Shown: positions 42,271 through 52,325 of the stretch, in pieces
How positions within the stretch are numbered: position 1 is the first letter of the stretch
How the letters are laid out: every line of letters begins with the position of its first letter
Assembly: GCF_027531705.1 (NCBI RefSeq)
Contig: NZ_JAPZSP010000025.1
Location: 17,761-81,760, forward strand
DNA from: Flavobacterium sp.
GTDB lineage: Bacteria; Bacteroidota; Bacteroidia; Flavobacteriales; Flavobacteriaceae
DNA: 64,000 nt
Direction of reading: 5' to 3'
Translations under genes and position numbers: made by a program
Notes under the pieces: generated by a model
What the model saw: the letters and a program-made list of their open reading frames with translations, nothing else
Told to the model about the DNA's origin: nothing
The model's database searches: none

Positions 42271-43734
42271 TTACTTGTTTAGTTGTTCTAAAATTTCTTT
42301 TACAATTTTCATATCATCAAAATCGTGGCGAACGCCTTGAATTTCTTGATAGGTTTCATGTCCTTTTCCAGCAATCAAAATAATATCGTTCGGATTGGCT
42401 AGTTGACATGCGGTTTTTATAGCTTGTTTTCTATCTTCAATAGAAAGCGATTTTTTATAATTTTGAGGTTCAACACCAGCTTCCATTTCGGCAATAATCA
42501 CTTTTGGATCTTCTGTTCTTGGATTATCTGACGTGATGATTATTTTGTCGCTCATTGTTGAAGCGATATTTGCCATAATTGGACGTTTTGTTTTATCTCT
42601 ATCACCACCACAACCAACAACTGTAATTAGTTGCTCATTTTTGGTTCGAATATCATTGATGGTTTTCAAAACATTTTCAAGAGCATCTGGTGTGTGTGCA
42701 TAATCAACAATAGCCGTTATTTTTTCGTTAGAAACAATAAATTGAAAACGACCTGAAACACTTTCTAATTCTGATAATAATCTAAGAACTTCAAGATTTT
42801 CTAATCCCAATTCAACCGCAGTTCCATAAATTGCTAGTAGATTGTAGGCGTTGAATGTTCCTATTAGTCTAACCCAAACTTCGTGATCATTGATTTTTAA
42901 CAACAAACCTGATAACTGATTTTCTAGAATTTGTGCTTTGTAATCGGCATACGATTTTAGTGCATACGTCAGTTTTTTTGCATTTGTATTTTGGAGCATT
43001 ACCAAACCGTTTTTGTCATCGATATTGGTTAATGCAAAAGCCGTTTTAGTCAAACCATCAAAAAACTGTTTTTTTACATCTCTATATTCAGCAAAAGTTG
43101 GATGATAATCTAAATGATCATGCGATAAATTGGTAAAAACGCCACCTGCAAAATGCAAACCTTCCGTACGTTTTTGATGCACACCATGCGAACTCACTTC
43201 CATAAAACAATAATCGCAACCAGCGTCAATCATTTGGTTTAGATAATGATTTATTGCCAATGAATCTGGCGTTGTGTGTGTTGCTTTATGTTCATCATCA
43301 TCAACCATTATCTTCACTGTTGAAAGCAGCCCAACTTTGTAACCCGCTTTTTTGAATAATTGGTACAATAAAGAAGCAACTGTTGTTTTTCCGTTGGTCC
43401 CTGTAATTCCGACTAACTTTAATTTTGCCGAAGGATTATCATAGAAATTTGTTGCCATAAAAGCCAAAGCAGCGTTTGTGTCTTTCACTTTTACATAGGT
43501 AATTCCAGTAACAATAATGGTTGGAAATGTATCGCAAACAACGGTCGTAGCACCAAGATTGATGGCTTTTTCAATAAAATCATGACCGTCAGAAACCGTT
43601 CCTCGAATAGCTACAAAGACATCGTTTTCCTGAATTTTTCTCGAATCGAATTCGATTTTATTCACAGGAATTTCTGTTGAACCATTTACGGCTTCAATAG
43701 CAACTTTATATAATATGTCTTTTAGTAAGTTCAC
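42271..43734 (-). CDS. murE: UDP-MurNAc-L-Ala-D-Glu--2,6-diaminopimelate ligase
   Basis: GITGTNGKTTVASLL; DNPRTEDP. Confidence 0.96.
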   Translation of the reverse strand: MNLLKDILYKVAIEAVNGSTEIPVNKIEFDSRKIQENDVFVAIRGTVSDGHDFIEKAINLGATTVVCDTFPTIIVTGITYVKVKDTNAALAFMATNFYDNPSAKLKLVGITGTNGKTTVASLLYQLFKKAGYKVGLLSTVKIMVDDDEHKATHTTPDSLAINHYLNQMIDAGCDYCFMEVSSHGVHQKRTEGLHFAGGVFTNLSHDHLDYHPTFAEYRDVKKQFFDGLTKTAFALTNIDDKNGLVMLQNTNAKKLTYALKSYADYKAQILENQLSGLLLKINDHEVWVRLIGTFNAYNLLAIYGTAVELGLENLEVLRLLSELESVSGRFQFIVSNEKITAIVDYAHTPDALENVLKTINDIRTKNEQLITVVGCGGDRDKTKRPIMANIASTMSDKIIITSDNPRTEDPKVIIAEMEAGVEPQNYKKSLSIEDRKQAIKTACQLANPNDIILIAGKGHETYQEIQGVRHDFDDMKIVKEILEQLNK

Positions 43735-45746
43735 GATAATTCTAATACTATTGTTGTGTTTCTTGTTAGAGCTTCACCAGGTTGTAACGATTGCGATTTA
43801 ACCTTGCCCGTTCCTTTTATTTTTACTTTTACACCCATATTTCCTAAAATTGCCACGGCATCCATTCCCGGCATTCCTTTTAGGTTAGGTACTGTTTTTT
43901 TGTTTTCTTGTGTTTTAGAAATCTTTACAGAATAATCAGCGTAATTGATTTCTTGTTTGCCGTTTTTCTTGTTTAGATTTTTAATCTCATTTGTTGATGG
44001 CGAATCGGTAAATATTTTTTGCGCAATTCTTTTGAAAACCGGTCCAGCTACATCAGCTCCATAATAATTATTCAAAGAAGTGTCAGGTTCATGAACTACC
44101 ACAATGCAAGAATATTTAGGATAATCAGCTGGGAAATAACCCACAAATGAGGAAATATAGTGCTTATTCGCACCACCATTCGAACCGTAATTTGCCTGCG
44201 CTGTTCCTGTTTTTCCTGCCATTGAAAAATCTTTTGAATACAACTTAGATCCTGTTCCTCTTTTTACAACATTTTCTAAAACCGCTTTTACTTTATCAAT
44301 TGTTTCTTGTGAACATATTTTTGGATTGATAATCTCTGTATCGTATTTCTTGATTGTTTTGTTCCATTCTTTTATTTCAGAAACAAATTGCGGACGAACC
44401 ATCATACCATTATTGGCAACCGCATTGTAAAATGACAATGTTTGCAAAGGTGTTAAGGAAACACCGTAACCAAAAGCCATCCATGGAAGCGAAATATTAC
44501 TCCAAGTTTTGTCTTTAGGATTTGGAACATAAGGAATACCTTCGCCTTTAAGCTGTAATCCGAGTGGTTTGTTTAGTCCGAAATTGGTAAGATGATTTAC
44601 AAATTGCGACGGATTTGATTTGTAATTTTCATAAACCGCTTGAACCATAACTGTATTGGATGAAAGTTCAAAACCGCGCGCCAACGAGATTTTTCCGTAA
44701 CCTTTATCATTAGAATCCCTAACTTTTTTTCCAGAATACATTACTGTTCCACCAAACGTATTATAAACTTGACTTGTATCAACTTTTTTATCTTCTAAAA
44801 GGGCAATTAAATCAGCTAATTTATACGTTGAACCTGGCTCATGTGATTCGGCTACAGCATAATTTTCAGTTTCATAATACGACCCATCTGATGCTCTTCC
44901 TAAATTAGAAATTGCTTTAACTTGACCTGTTTTGGTTTCCATTACAACTACACAACCATGATGTGCATTGTAAAGTTCAAGTTGTTTTAGCAAAGCATGA
45001 TGCGCAATGTCTTGAATATAAACATCTATCGTTGAAATAATATCGTAACCATCTTGAGGTTCTAACTCATTTACATCACGAATAGGTTTCCATTGCCCTT
45101 TTGCGATTTTTTGTTTTAGAATTTCACCATCTTTTCCATTGATATATTTTCTAAAAGCCCATTCAATTCCTTTACCAGTTAGAACGCCAGTTTTGGGATC
45201 AACTCTTTCGTAACCAATTGTTCTTTCAGCAATTTTTCCAATTGGATGTTCTCTTACTGTTTCTTGTTCGATAATAATTCCACCTTTATAAGCTCCCAAT
45301 TCGAATAGTGGAAACTTTTTCACTTTCATGTATTTGGTAAAACTCAAATCTTTTACAACCAATAAATACCTGTTTTTACTTGCTCTTGCTTTTCTGAATT
45401 CAGCTTGGTATTCACTTGAAGGTTTACCCGTCATTTTAGATAATGAGTCTGAAAGCGCTTTTACATTTTTTTCAAAAACTTCTGCTTTTGGCGCTAATGC
45501 ATCAAAACGAATGATGTAATTAGGAATAGAGGTTGCTAACAAACTTCCATCAGACGAATAAATATTCCCTTTGTTGGCTGGAATTGGCACGCGTTTTACC
45601 GTTCTGTCTTTCGCTAATTTTCGATAATAATCACCTTCTACCCACTGTATATTAGTGAGTTTCACACTAACAGCAATTGCCATCAAAAAGATGACAAACG
45701 CCACTAGGTAAATACGATAGGAAATATTTTTATCTTCTAATGCCAT
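43731..45746 (-). CDS. ftsI: Penicillin-binding protein FtsI/PBP3 with PASTA domain
   Basis: EPGSTYKLADLIALLE, SSNT, AGKTGTAQANYG; C-terminal PASTA. Confidence 0.96.
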   Translation of the reverse strand: MALEDKNISYRIYLVAFVIFLMAIAVSVKLTNIQWVEGDYYRKLAKDRTVKRVPIPANKGNIYSSDGSLLATSIPNYIIRFDALAPKAEVFEKNVKALSDSLSKMTGKPSSEYQAEFRKARASKNRYLLVVKDLSFTKYMKVKKFPLFELGAYKGGIIIEQETVREHPIGKIAERTIGYERVDPKTGVLTGKGIEWAFRKYINGKDGEILKQKIAKGQWKPIRDVNELEPQDGYDIISTIDVYIQDIAHHALLKQLELYNAHHGCVVVMETKTGQVKAISNLGRASDGSYYETENYAVAESHEPGSTYKLADLIALLEDKKVDTSQVYNTFGGTVMYSGKKVRDSNDKGYGKISLARGFELSSNTVMVQAVYENYKSNPSQFVNHLTNFGLNKPLGLQLKGEGIPYVPNPKDKTWSNISLPWMAFGYGVSLTPLQTLSFYNAVANNGMMVRPQFVSEIKEWNKTIKKYDTEIINPKICSQETIDKVKAVLENVVKRGTGSKLYSKDFSMAGKTGTAQANYGSNGGANKHYISSFVGYFPADYPKYSCIVVVHEPDTSLNNYYGADVAGPVFKRIAQKIFTDSPSTNEIKNLNKKNGKQEINYADYSVKISKTQENKKTVPNLKGMPGMDAVAILGNMGVKVKIKGTGKVKSQSLQPGEALTRNTTIVLELS

Positions 45747-46090
45747 ATTTTATTGAAAAAACTTTTTTCTTCTTCTTTATCTACTTTAATTTTTACTGGT
45801 GGAACCGATGCTGGAAAAATTCCTTTTGTTTCCATCTTTTGAGAAACCGTCGATTCCATTTTTAATTTCATTAATTGCGAACGTTTGTCTACAAATTTTG
45901 AACGCAACTCTTTTACTTCATTTGTCAAGGCTACGATTCTGAAAACTTTTTGCTCGTAACGCTGTGTATTGGCTATCATTAGTATTGCTAGAAAAATGAT
46001 AAACACAATAAACCGCCAATTTTTGGCTGCATTAGCTTCTTCATTTATAAGAAACCTTGCTTTTAATATATCGTAGATGCCGCTTTTCAT
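45737..46090 (-). CDS. ftsL: FtsL-like cell division protein
   Basis: Small single-TM coiled-coil protein between rsmH and ftsI; FtsL position. Confidence 0.85.
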   Translation of the reverse strand: MKSGIYDILKARFLINEEANAAKNWRFIVFIIFLAILMIANTQRYEQKVFRIVALTNEVKELRSKFVDKRSQLMKLKMESTVSQKMETKGIFPASVPPVKIKVDKEEEKSFFNKIWH

Positions 46091-46992
46091 TTCTTTTCTG
46101 CAATTCTTAACTTAGCACTTCTTGCTCTGTTGTTTATTTTTATTTCTTCATTAGATGGAACTATTAACTTTCCAACTAACTTGAATGGCACTGAAAAATT
46201 TCCGTAGAAATCACGTTCTGGTTCACCTTCAAACAATCCGTTTTTCATGAATCGTTTTACCAACCTGTCTTCTAATGAATGATACGATATAACGCTTAAT
46301 CGTCCTTCAGGTTTTAGAATCTCTAATGATTGTGATAGAAATTCTTTCAAAACATCCATTTCTTGATTTACTTCAATTCGGATTGCCTGATACATTTGAG
46401 CCAAAATCTTATTACTAATATGTGCTGGCAAAAAACGGCTTAAAACAAATTTCAAATCATCGGTAGTTTTGATTGGTCCATCTTCTCTAGCTTCAAGAAT
46501 TGTTCTTGCGATTGCAGGAGCATTTTTCAATTCGCCATAATCTAAAAAAACACGTCTCAAATTCGCTTCATCATATTCATTCACAACATGGTAGGCACTC
46601 AACTCGCTGTTTTGATTCATTCGCATATCCAATCCCGCTTCAAAACGTGTTGAAAAACCTCTTTCGGCAACATCAAACTGATGTGATGAAACACCTAAAT
46701 CGGCCAGAATTCCATCAACTTCTTTTATTCCGTGAAAACGTAAGAACCTTTTTATATACCTGAAATTTTCGTTGATTAGAACAAATCTTTCATCTTTAAT
46801 CACATTTTCTAAAGCATCCAAATCTTGGTCAAAACCAAACAATTTTCCATTTGGGCCTAATCGACTCATAATCTCTCTTGAATGTCCACCGCCACCAAAG
46901 GTTACGTCAACATAAACGCCGTCTGGTTTTATATTCAAACCATCTACGGTTTCTTTGAGCAAAACTGGATTATGATATTCCATTGTCATCAT
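46087..46992 (-). CDS. rsmH: 16S rRNA (cytosine1402-N4)-methyltransferase
   Basis: YHNPVLLKETVDGLNIKPDGVYVDVTFGGGGHSREI; SVISYHSLEDRLVKRFMK. Confidence 0.97.
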   Translation of the reverse strand: MMTMEYHNPVLLKETVDGLNIKPDGVYVDVTFGGGGHSREIMSRLGPNGKLFGFDQDLDALENVIKDERFVLINENFRYIKRFLRFHGIKEVDGILADLGVSSHQFDVAERGFSTRFEAGLDMRMNQNSELSAYHVVNEYDEANLRRVFLDYGELKNAPAIARTILEAREDGPIKTTDDLKFVLSRFLPAHISNKILAQMYQAIRIEVNQEMDVLKEFLSQSLEILKPEGRLSVISYHSLEDRLVKRFMKNGLFEGEPERDFYGNFSVPFKLVGKLIVPSNEEIKINNRARSAKLRIAEKK

Positions 46993-47440
46993 TTACATTT
47001 CCCATTACATCTTCGGCTAAATCTGCAAAATCTACAACCGAATCATCAATTGCTTTTTCGTATAAATCTTTATCCCAAATTTCAACAATGTTCACTGCCG
47101 ATGACAAGACAACATCTTTAGTAATTTGAGAGAATACCGTTAAATCTTTCGGAATTAATAATCTTCCTAAATTGTCAATTTCAACCACTTTCACGCCTGC
47201 TGTAAAACGACGAATGAAGTCGTTATTTTTCTTTACAAATCGGTTGAGCTTATTGATTTTTTCCATCATAATAGTCCATTCTTGCATAGGATACAATTCT
47301 AAACAAGGTTGAAAAACAGAACGCTTCAAAACAAAACCGTCTTGAAGAGAAGCATTGAGTTGCTTTTTTAAAGGCGCAGGCAAAAGAAGCCTTCCTTTAG
47401 CGTCAACTTTACATTCGTATGTTCCAATTATTGAGTTCAA
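46970..47440 (-). CDS. mraZ: Transcriptional regulator MraZ
   Basis: IGTYECKVDAKGRLLLPAPLKKQL. Confidence 0.96.
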   Translation of the reverse strand: MNSIIGTYECKVDAKGRLLLPAPLKKQLNASLQDGFVLKRSVFQPCLELYPMQEWTIMMEKINKLNRFVKKNNDFIRRFTAGVKVVEIDNLGRLLIPKDLTVFSQITKDVVLSSAVNIVEIWDKDLYEKAIDDSVVDFADLAEDVMGNVNDDNGIS

Positions 47441-47482
47441 CTAAGTGCTATTTATGATTGAAAGCAAAATTATAAAAAATAT

Positions 47483-47529
47483 TACCACATTTTACCACAA
47501 ACTACCACTTTGTTGATAAGTTTTACCAC
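47483..47529 (-). promoter_or_regulatory. MraZ box operator: four taccac/GTGGTA repeats, three at exact 10-bp spacing
   Basis: taccac at 47483, 47493, 47503 and 47524 upstream of mraZ. Confidence 0.82.
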
Positions 47530-47731
47530 TTTTGAAACAAAAACACTCAAAAACCGCCAAGAATGGGCATAAAAACTTATTTAACAAATTGTTAAGATTG
47601 GAAAATTGAAAGAGATTTTAAGCAAAACAACCCGAAAAATCATTGAATTGAAAGTGAACTAATTACAAAAAGAAGCGAGAAAAAATATTTTAAAAAAAAC
47701 TGTTGACTATTCCTTTTTAACTATTAAATCT

Positions 47732-47739
47732 TATATTTG
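47732..47739 (+). promoter_or_regulatory. -7 promoter element TATATTTG
   Basis: TAnnTTTG upstream of the alpha/beta hydrolase ATG. Confidence 0.5.
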
Positions 47740-47766
47740 TGAAAATCTGTAGTGCCGAAAGAAATA

Positions 47767-48540
47767 ATGGAAAACGAATTAAAAAAAGAAGGAAAATATA
47801 AATATTACGAAGCTGGCGAAGGAACGCCAATCATCATTTTACACGGATTGATGGGTGGATTAAGTAATTTTGGCGGTGTGGCTGATTATTTTCCAAAAAA
47901 AGGATATAAAGTGGTGATTCCCGAATTGCCAATTTACACCCAAAACATACTGAAAACCAACGTAAAAGCTTTTGCAAAATATGTAAAAGATTTTATTACT
48001 TATAAAGGATTTGAAAGAGTAATTCTGTTAGGAAATTCACTTGGCGGGCATATTGCATTGTACCATACCAAAATGTATCCTGAAAAAATGCTTGGACTTA
48101 TAATAACAGGAAGTTCAGGACTTTACGAAAGTGCTATGGGTGATAGTTACCCAAGACGTGGTGATTATGATTACATTCAGAAAAAAGCGGAAGATGTTTT
48201 TTATGATCCTAAAGTTGCTACAAAAGAAATTGTTGACGAGGTATACGAAATGGCGAATGACCGTATCAAATTGATAAAAACATTAACCATTGCCAAAAGT
48301 GCCATTCGTCATAATATGGCTAAAGATTTACCAAAAATGCATGTTCCAACTTGTATTATTTGGGGAAAAAATGACAAAGTTACACCACCAGAAGTAGCCG
48401 AAGAATTTCACAAACTTCTTCCCAATTCGTCTTTGTATTGGATTGACAAATGCGGTCATGCTGCTATGATGGAACATCCAGATGAGTTTAATAAAGTTAT
48501 GGAAAACTGGTTGGTAGAAAAAAGTGAAACCTTAAAATAA
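47767..48540 (+). CDS. Alpha/beta hydrolase
   Basis: PIIILHGLMGGLSNFGG, LLGNSLGGHIAL, CGHAAMMEHPDEF. Confidence 0.92.
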   Translation: MENELKKEGKYKYYEAGEGTPIIILHGLMGGLSNFGGVADYFPKKGYKVVIPELPIYTQNILKTNVKAFAKYVKDFITYKGFERVILLGNSLGGHIALYHTKMYPEKMLGLIITGSSGLYESAMGDSYPRRGDYDYIQKKAEDVFYDPKVATKEIVDEVYEMANDRIKLIKTLTIAKSAIRHNMAKDLPKMHVPTCIIWGKNDKVTPPEVAEEFHKLLPNSSLYWIDKCGHAAMMEHPDEFNKVMENWLVEKSETLK

Positions 48541-48566
48541 GTTGCTTTTTATAGCAATCACAATAA

Positions 48567-49187
48567 ATGAAAATTAACACAGCCGAATTTATAATTAGCA
48601 ACTCCGAAGTTAGCAAATGTCCGTTAGAACGTTTGCCAGAATATGCTTTTATTGGTCGTTCTAATGTTGGAAAGTCTTCATTGATAAATATGTTGACCAA
48701 TCATAAAAATCTGGCAAAAACATCTGGAAGACCAGGAAAAACACAGTTGATTAATCACTTTAAGATAAACAACAATTGGTTTTTGGTCGATTTACCAGGT
48801 TATGGTTATGCTAAAGTTTCTAAGAAGACTAAATCTGTTTTTCAGCAATTTATTACCGATTATTTTGAAAAAAGAGAGCAATTGGTTTGTGCTTTTGTAT
48901 TAATAGACATTCGTCATGAAGCGCAAAATATTGACTTAGAGTTTATGGAATATATGGGCGAAAGTGAAATTCCTTTTTGCATTATTTTCACCAAAGCCGA
49001 TAAAATAAGTAAAACCAAAATTGACTCACATATTGCAGCCTACAAAAAACAAATGATTCAAAACAACTGGGAAGAAATGCCACAATACTTCGTGACTTCT
49101 TCTACAGAAGGTATAGGTAAAGAATTTTTACTGAATTATATTGACGAAATAAATCAAGAGGTTTTTAAGAGTGAAAATGAGTTTTAA
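48567..49187 (+). CDS. engB: Ribosome biogenesis GTPase YihA/YsxC (EngB)
   Basis: AFIGRSNVGKSSLINML, DLPGYGYAKVSK. Confidence 0.96.
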   Translation: MKINTAEFIISNSEVSKCPLERLPEYAFIGRSNVGKSSLINMLTNHKNLAKTSGRPGKTQLINHFKINNNWFLVDLPGYGYAKVSKKTKSVFQQFITDYFEKREQLVCAFVLIDIRHEAQNIDLEFMEYMGESEIPFCIIFTKADKISKTKIDSHIAAYKKQMIQNNWEEMPQYFVTSSTEGIGKEFLLNYIDEINQEVFKSENEF

Positions 49188-49511
49188 CTACTTCTTCAAT
49201 TCCAATTTTTCGGCAAAATAGTCACAAAAATCTCTCATTGTTCCTGCCATTTTCTCGTCGGCAGTGGCACGCTCGAAACTATCAGCCATTGCAACTAAAG
49301 TTTGGTGGTAAAAAATCTTCATTTCGTCAACAGGCATGTCTTTGGTCCATAAATCGATACGCATGGTTTCTTTTGCTTTGCTATCCCAAATAGAAAGCAT
49401 TATGGCTTTTGCCTCTTCTTTTTCAATACCGCCATCTTGAGCTGTCCAAGATAGTTTTTCGGGAACACGGTTTTCGTCTAGATCTATTGTGAATTTTATT
49501 TCTGAAGTCAT
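49188..49511 (-). CDS. gldC: Gliding motility protein GldC
   Basis: IKFTIDLDENRVPEKLSWTAQDGGIEKEEAKAIMLSIWD; adjacent to gldB. Confidence 0.93.
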   Translation of the reverse strand: MTSEIKFTIDLDENRVPEKLSWTAQDGGIEKEEAKAIMLSIWDSKAKETMRIDLWTKDMPVDEMKIFYHQTLVAMADSFERATADEKMAGTMRDFCDYFAEKLELKK

Positions 49512-49585
49512 TTTTTTTTAAGTTAGAAGATGGAAGTTGGAAGATGGAAGAGCTCAATTACTATTTACTAATCACTCTTCACTAA

Positions 49586-50545
49586 TTACTCTTTCTTCGG
49601 TTTATATTTTGAGTTTTCGAATATTGTTTTGGCATCCATTTTTAGCATGTCTTGCAAGGATGTTTTGTTGTTTTCCATGTACGAACGCACTATTTGCCAG
49701 CCTAGCCACGCGCCTACTCTTCCTGGTGTATCGTTATCTATCTCAAGATAAAATTTAGAAAACGGTGCTGGATTTATAAATCGTGGTACTAATTTTTGAT
49801 CAGTGTCGTATAGCATTTGGTTGTCTATAAAAAAACGCCACATATAACTTTCGTTTTCTTGACAGAATTTGATTTGTTCAGGTGTATAGCCCATTTTTAC
49901 ATCGTCGGTTGCTTCTGGAAGTAAAATATCTTTTAAGTACATTTCTTTTCCTGCATAAAGCATAAATGACAAGAATGTTCCTTCTACTGGCGGCGCAATT
50001 TTTCGAGGTGCAAAACTAGAAACAATGTCTGAAAGTATTTGACTTTGCTCGAAATTTTGTTTTATGTAGTCTGGAAATTCGTAGAATTTATGGTCTTTAC
50101 CTAAATATAATTCTAATGAAACAATCACTAAACTATCCGCATATATAGCTTTGTTTTGGTAATCCATTTCGGAAATGATGGTAATTACTTTGGGTGTTTT
50201 GGTTTCTGGAAAATAATATTTGATATGTTTGAATAAATCTTCAATTTGAGTAGTTTCGGTTTCGAAATTGCCGTATTTTTTTTGTACTTCTTTGTACAAT
50301 TCTCTCCATTGCGGATGTTGCATTTTTTCTAACCAAACAGCATCTTCGTTTCCTGCTGGAAAGAAAAAAGGATATTTTTGTTTAAGTTTAGGCAAATCGG
50401 CTGGAGCGGTTTCGAAGAATGCTTTATCAAAACGTTCTACTTTTATTTCTAGCGGAATTTCTTCGACAGCTTTTTCTACTTTAGATTTTTGTTCGCACGA
50501 AAACAGAAAGATTGTTACTGCAATAACCACAAATATTTTTCTCAT
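49586..50545 (-). CDS. gldB: Gliding motility lipoprotein GldB
   Basis: Lipobox FLFSCEQK; LEVKVERFDKAFF-type N-terminus, GRVGAWLGWQIVRSYMENN. Confidence 0.93.
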   Translation of the reverse strand: MRKIFVVIAVTIFLFSCEQKSKVEKAVEEIPLEIKVERFDKAFFETAPADLPKLKQKYPFFFPAGNEDAVWLEKMQHPQWRELYKEVQKKYGNFETETTQIEDLFKHIKYYFPETKTPKVITIISEMDYQNKAIYADSLVIVSLELYLGKDHKFYEFPDYIKQNFEQSQILSDIVSSFAPRKIAPPVEGTFLSFMLYAGKEMYLKDILLPEATDDVKMGYTPEQIKFCQENESYMWRFFIDNQMLYDTDQKLVPRFINPAPFSKFYLEIDNDTPGRVGAWLGWQIVRSYMENNKTSLQDMLKMDAKTIFENSKYKPKKE

Positions 50546-50559
50546 AGATTGGTCTATTT

Positions 50560-50703
50560 TAGCCCAGATAGTAGGGGAAATCCTTTTTGGCTTGTTTTTA
50601 TTTTTTGGTTAGTGCAAAAGAGCGACCAACGGGAGCTCCTTTTGTGCTTAGCAAAAAAAAGAATAAGGCGAAAAGATTGTACCGAATAGCTGGATTGGCT
50701 TTA
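50560..50703 (+). ncRNA. Intergenic structured element copy C (between divergent gldB and nadE)
   Basis: TAGCCCAGATAGTAGGGGAAATCCTTTT ... AAAGAGCGACCAACGGGAGCTCCTTTT ... AAAAGATTGTACCGAATAGCTGGATTGGCT. Confidence 0.55.
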
Positions 50704-50800
50704 CCCTTTGACTACGCTCAGGATGACAATATTGATATTACGTTAATTTATATTATTTTTGCAAATATACATTTTCCAAAATTTAATTTTCTTAAATAAT

Positions 50801-51601
50801 ATGCAAAAAAATACTGGCATAAATCCTGAAAAAGTGAATGCTCAAATAGTAAATTGGCTGAAAGAATATGCTACAAATGCAAAAGTGAACGGTTTTGTAA
50901 TTGGAATTTCGGGCGGTGTTGACTCGGCAGTAACTTCTACATTATGTGCACAAACGGGCATGAAAGTTTTGTGTGTTGAAATGCCGATACATCAAGCAGC
51001 AAGTCAAGTAAGTCGTGGTAGAGAACATATTGAACAGTTAAAAAAACGATTTGAGAATGTAAGCAATGCATCGGCAGATTTGACTGAAGTTTTTGAAACT
51101 TTCAAGAAAGAAGTTCCCAATGATGCATCGATTGATAAAGTGAATTTGTCTTTAGCCAATACTAGAGCGCGTTTGCGAATGACTACATTATATTATTATG
51201 CTGGAATATATGGATTGCTAGTAGCTGGTACTGGAAATAAAGTAGAAGATTTTGGCGTAGGGTTTTATACCAAATATGGTGATGGCGGCGTAGATTTGAG
51301 TCCGATAGCCGATTTGATGAAGTCGGAAGTATATGAATTAGGTCGTTATTTGAAGATTCCAGAATCAATTTTGAATGCTGCGCCAACCGATGGACTTTTT
51401 GGCGATGATAGAACCGATGAAGATCAATTAGGTGCCAGTTATGACGAATTGGAATGGGCTATGTTAGAAGCTGAAAAAGAGAAAAATACTACAGATTTTT
51501 CTGATAGAGAGGCTCAAGTTTTTGAAATTTACACACGATTAAATAAATCTAATAAGCACAAAATGAACCCGATACCTGTTTGTGTTATAGAAAAAAAATA
51601 A
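50801..51601 (+). CDS. nadE: NAD+ synthase
   Basis: GFVIGISGGVDSAVTSTLCAQ, GTGNKVEDFGVGFYTKYGDGGVD. Confidence 0.96.
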   Translation: MQKNTGINPEKVNAQIVNWLKEYATNAKVNGFVIGISGGVDSAVTSTLCAQTGMKVLCVEMPIHQAASQVSRGREHIEQLKKRFENVSNASADLTEVFETFKKEVPNDASIDKVNLSLANTRARLRMTTLYYYAGIYGLLVAGTGNKVEDFGVGFYTKYGDGGVDLSPIADLMKSEVYELGRYLKIPESILNAAPTDGLFGDDRTDEDQLGASYDELEWAMLEAEKEKNTTDFSDREAQVFEIYTRLNKSNKHKMNPIPVCVIEKK

Positions 51602-51695
51602 ACGAAAGTTAGTGTTAATTTTTAAAATGTAATTTTTTTTGATTAATTTTACATTTAATTAAATTTGTAGCTAACAATTTTTTAAAATTGATATT

Positions 51696-52325
51696 ATGAT
51701 AAAAGTATGTTTGGCGGACAATTACCCTGTTGTCCATTTTGGAATAAAATCTTATTTCAAAGATCATTCAAGCATTAGCATTGTGGCTAATGTTGGTAAT
51801 TTTTCGATGGTAAAGGATGTTTTATCAGACAAAGAGATTGATATTTTAATACTTGACTTAGATTTAGATGGATTATCAAGTATTTATGAAGTAAAAGCAC
51901 TCATAAAAAATTTCCCAAAAACTAAAATACTAATTTTTAGTAATTATGCAGAACAGCTATATGCTCCAAACGCTATAAAAGCAGGAGTTTCTGGTTATGT
52001 ACATAAAACTTCAAAATTAGAAGGTTTAGGAAATGCTATTATGCGTGTTAGTCAAGGTAGTATTGTAATGAATGAGACGCTAAAGAAAAACTTGGCTGCC
52101 ATTGCAAAACAAAACAAATCAGAGCGTTTGTACCGTAAACTTTCTAACAGAGAAATTGAAGTGCTTCGTTACCTAAGTGATGGTAAGAAAAACAATGAGA
52201 TTGCACAAATCTTAACTTTGAACGAAAAGACAATTAGTACCTACAAACTAAGATTGTTGCAAAAATTAAATGTAACTAATCTTGTTGACTTGGTAAACAA
52301 AGCTAAGACGTTAGAAATCGTTTAG
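51696..52325 (+). CDS. LuxR/NarL-type response regulator
   Basis: Receiver domain plus LSNREIEVLRYLSDGKKNNEIAQILTLNEKTISTYKLRLLQKL. Confidence 0.93.
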   Translation: MIKVCLADNYPVVHFGIKSYFKDHSSISIVANVGNFSMVKDVLSDKEIDILILDLDLDGLSSIYEVKALIKNFPKTKILIFSNYAEQLYAPNAIKAGVSGYVHKTSKLEGLGNAIMRVSQGSIVMNETLKKNLAAIAKQNKSERLYRKLSNREIEVLRYLSDGKKNNEIAQILTLNEKTISTYKLRLLQKLNVTNLVDLVNKAKTLEIV

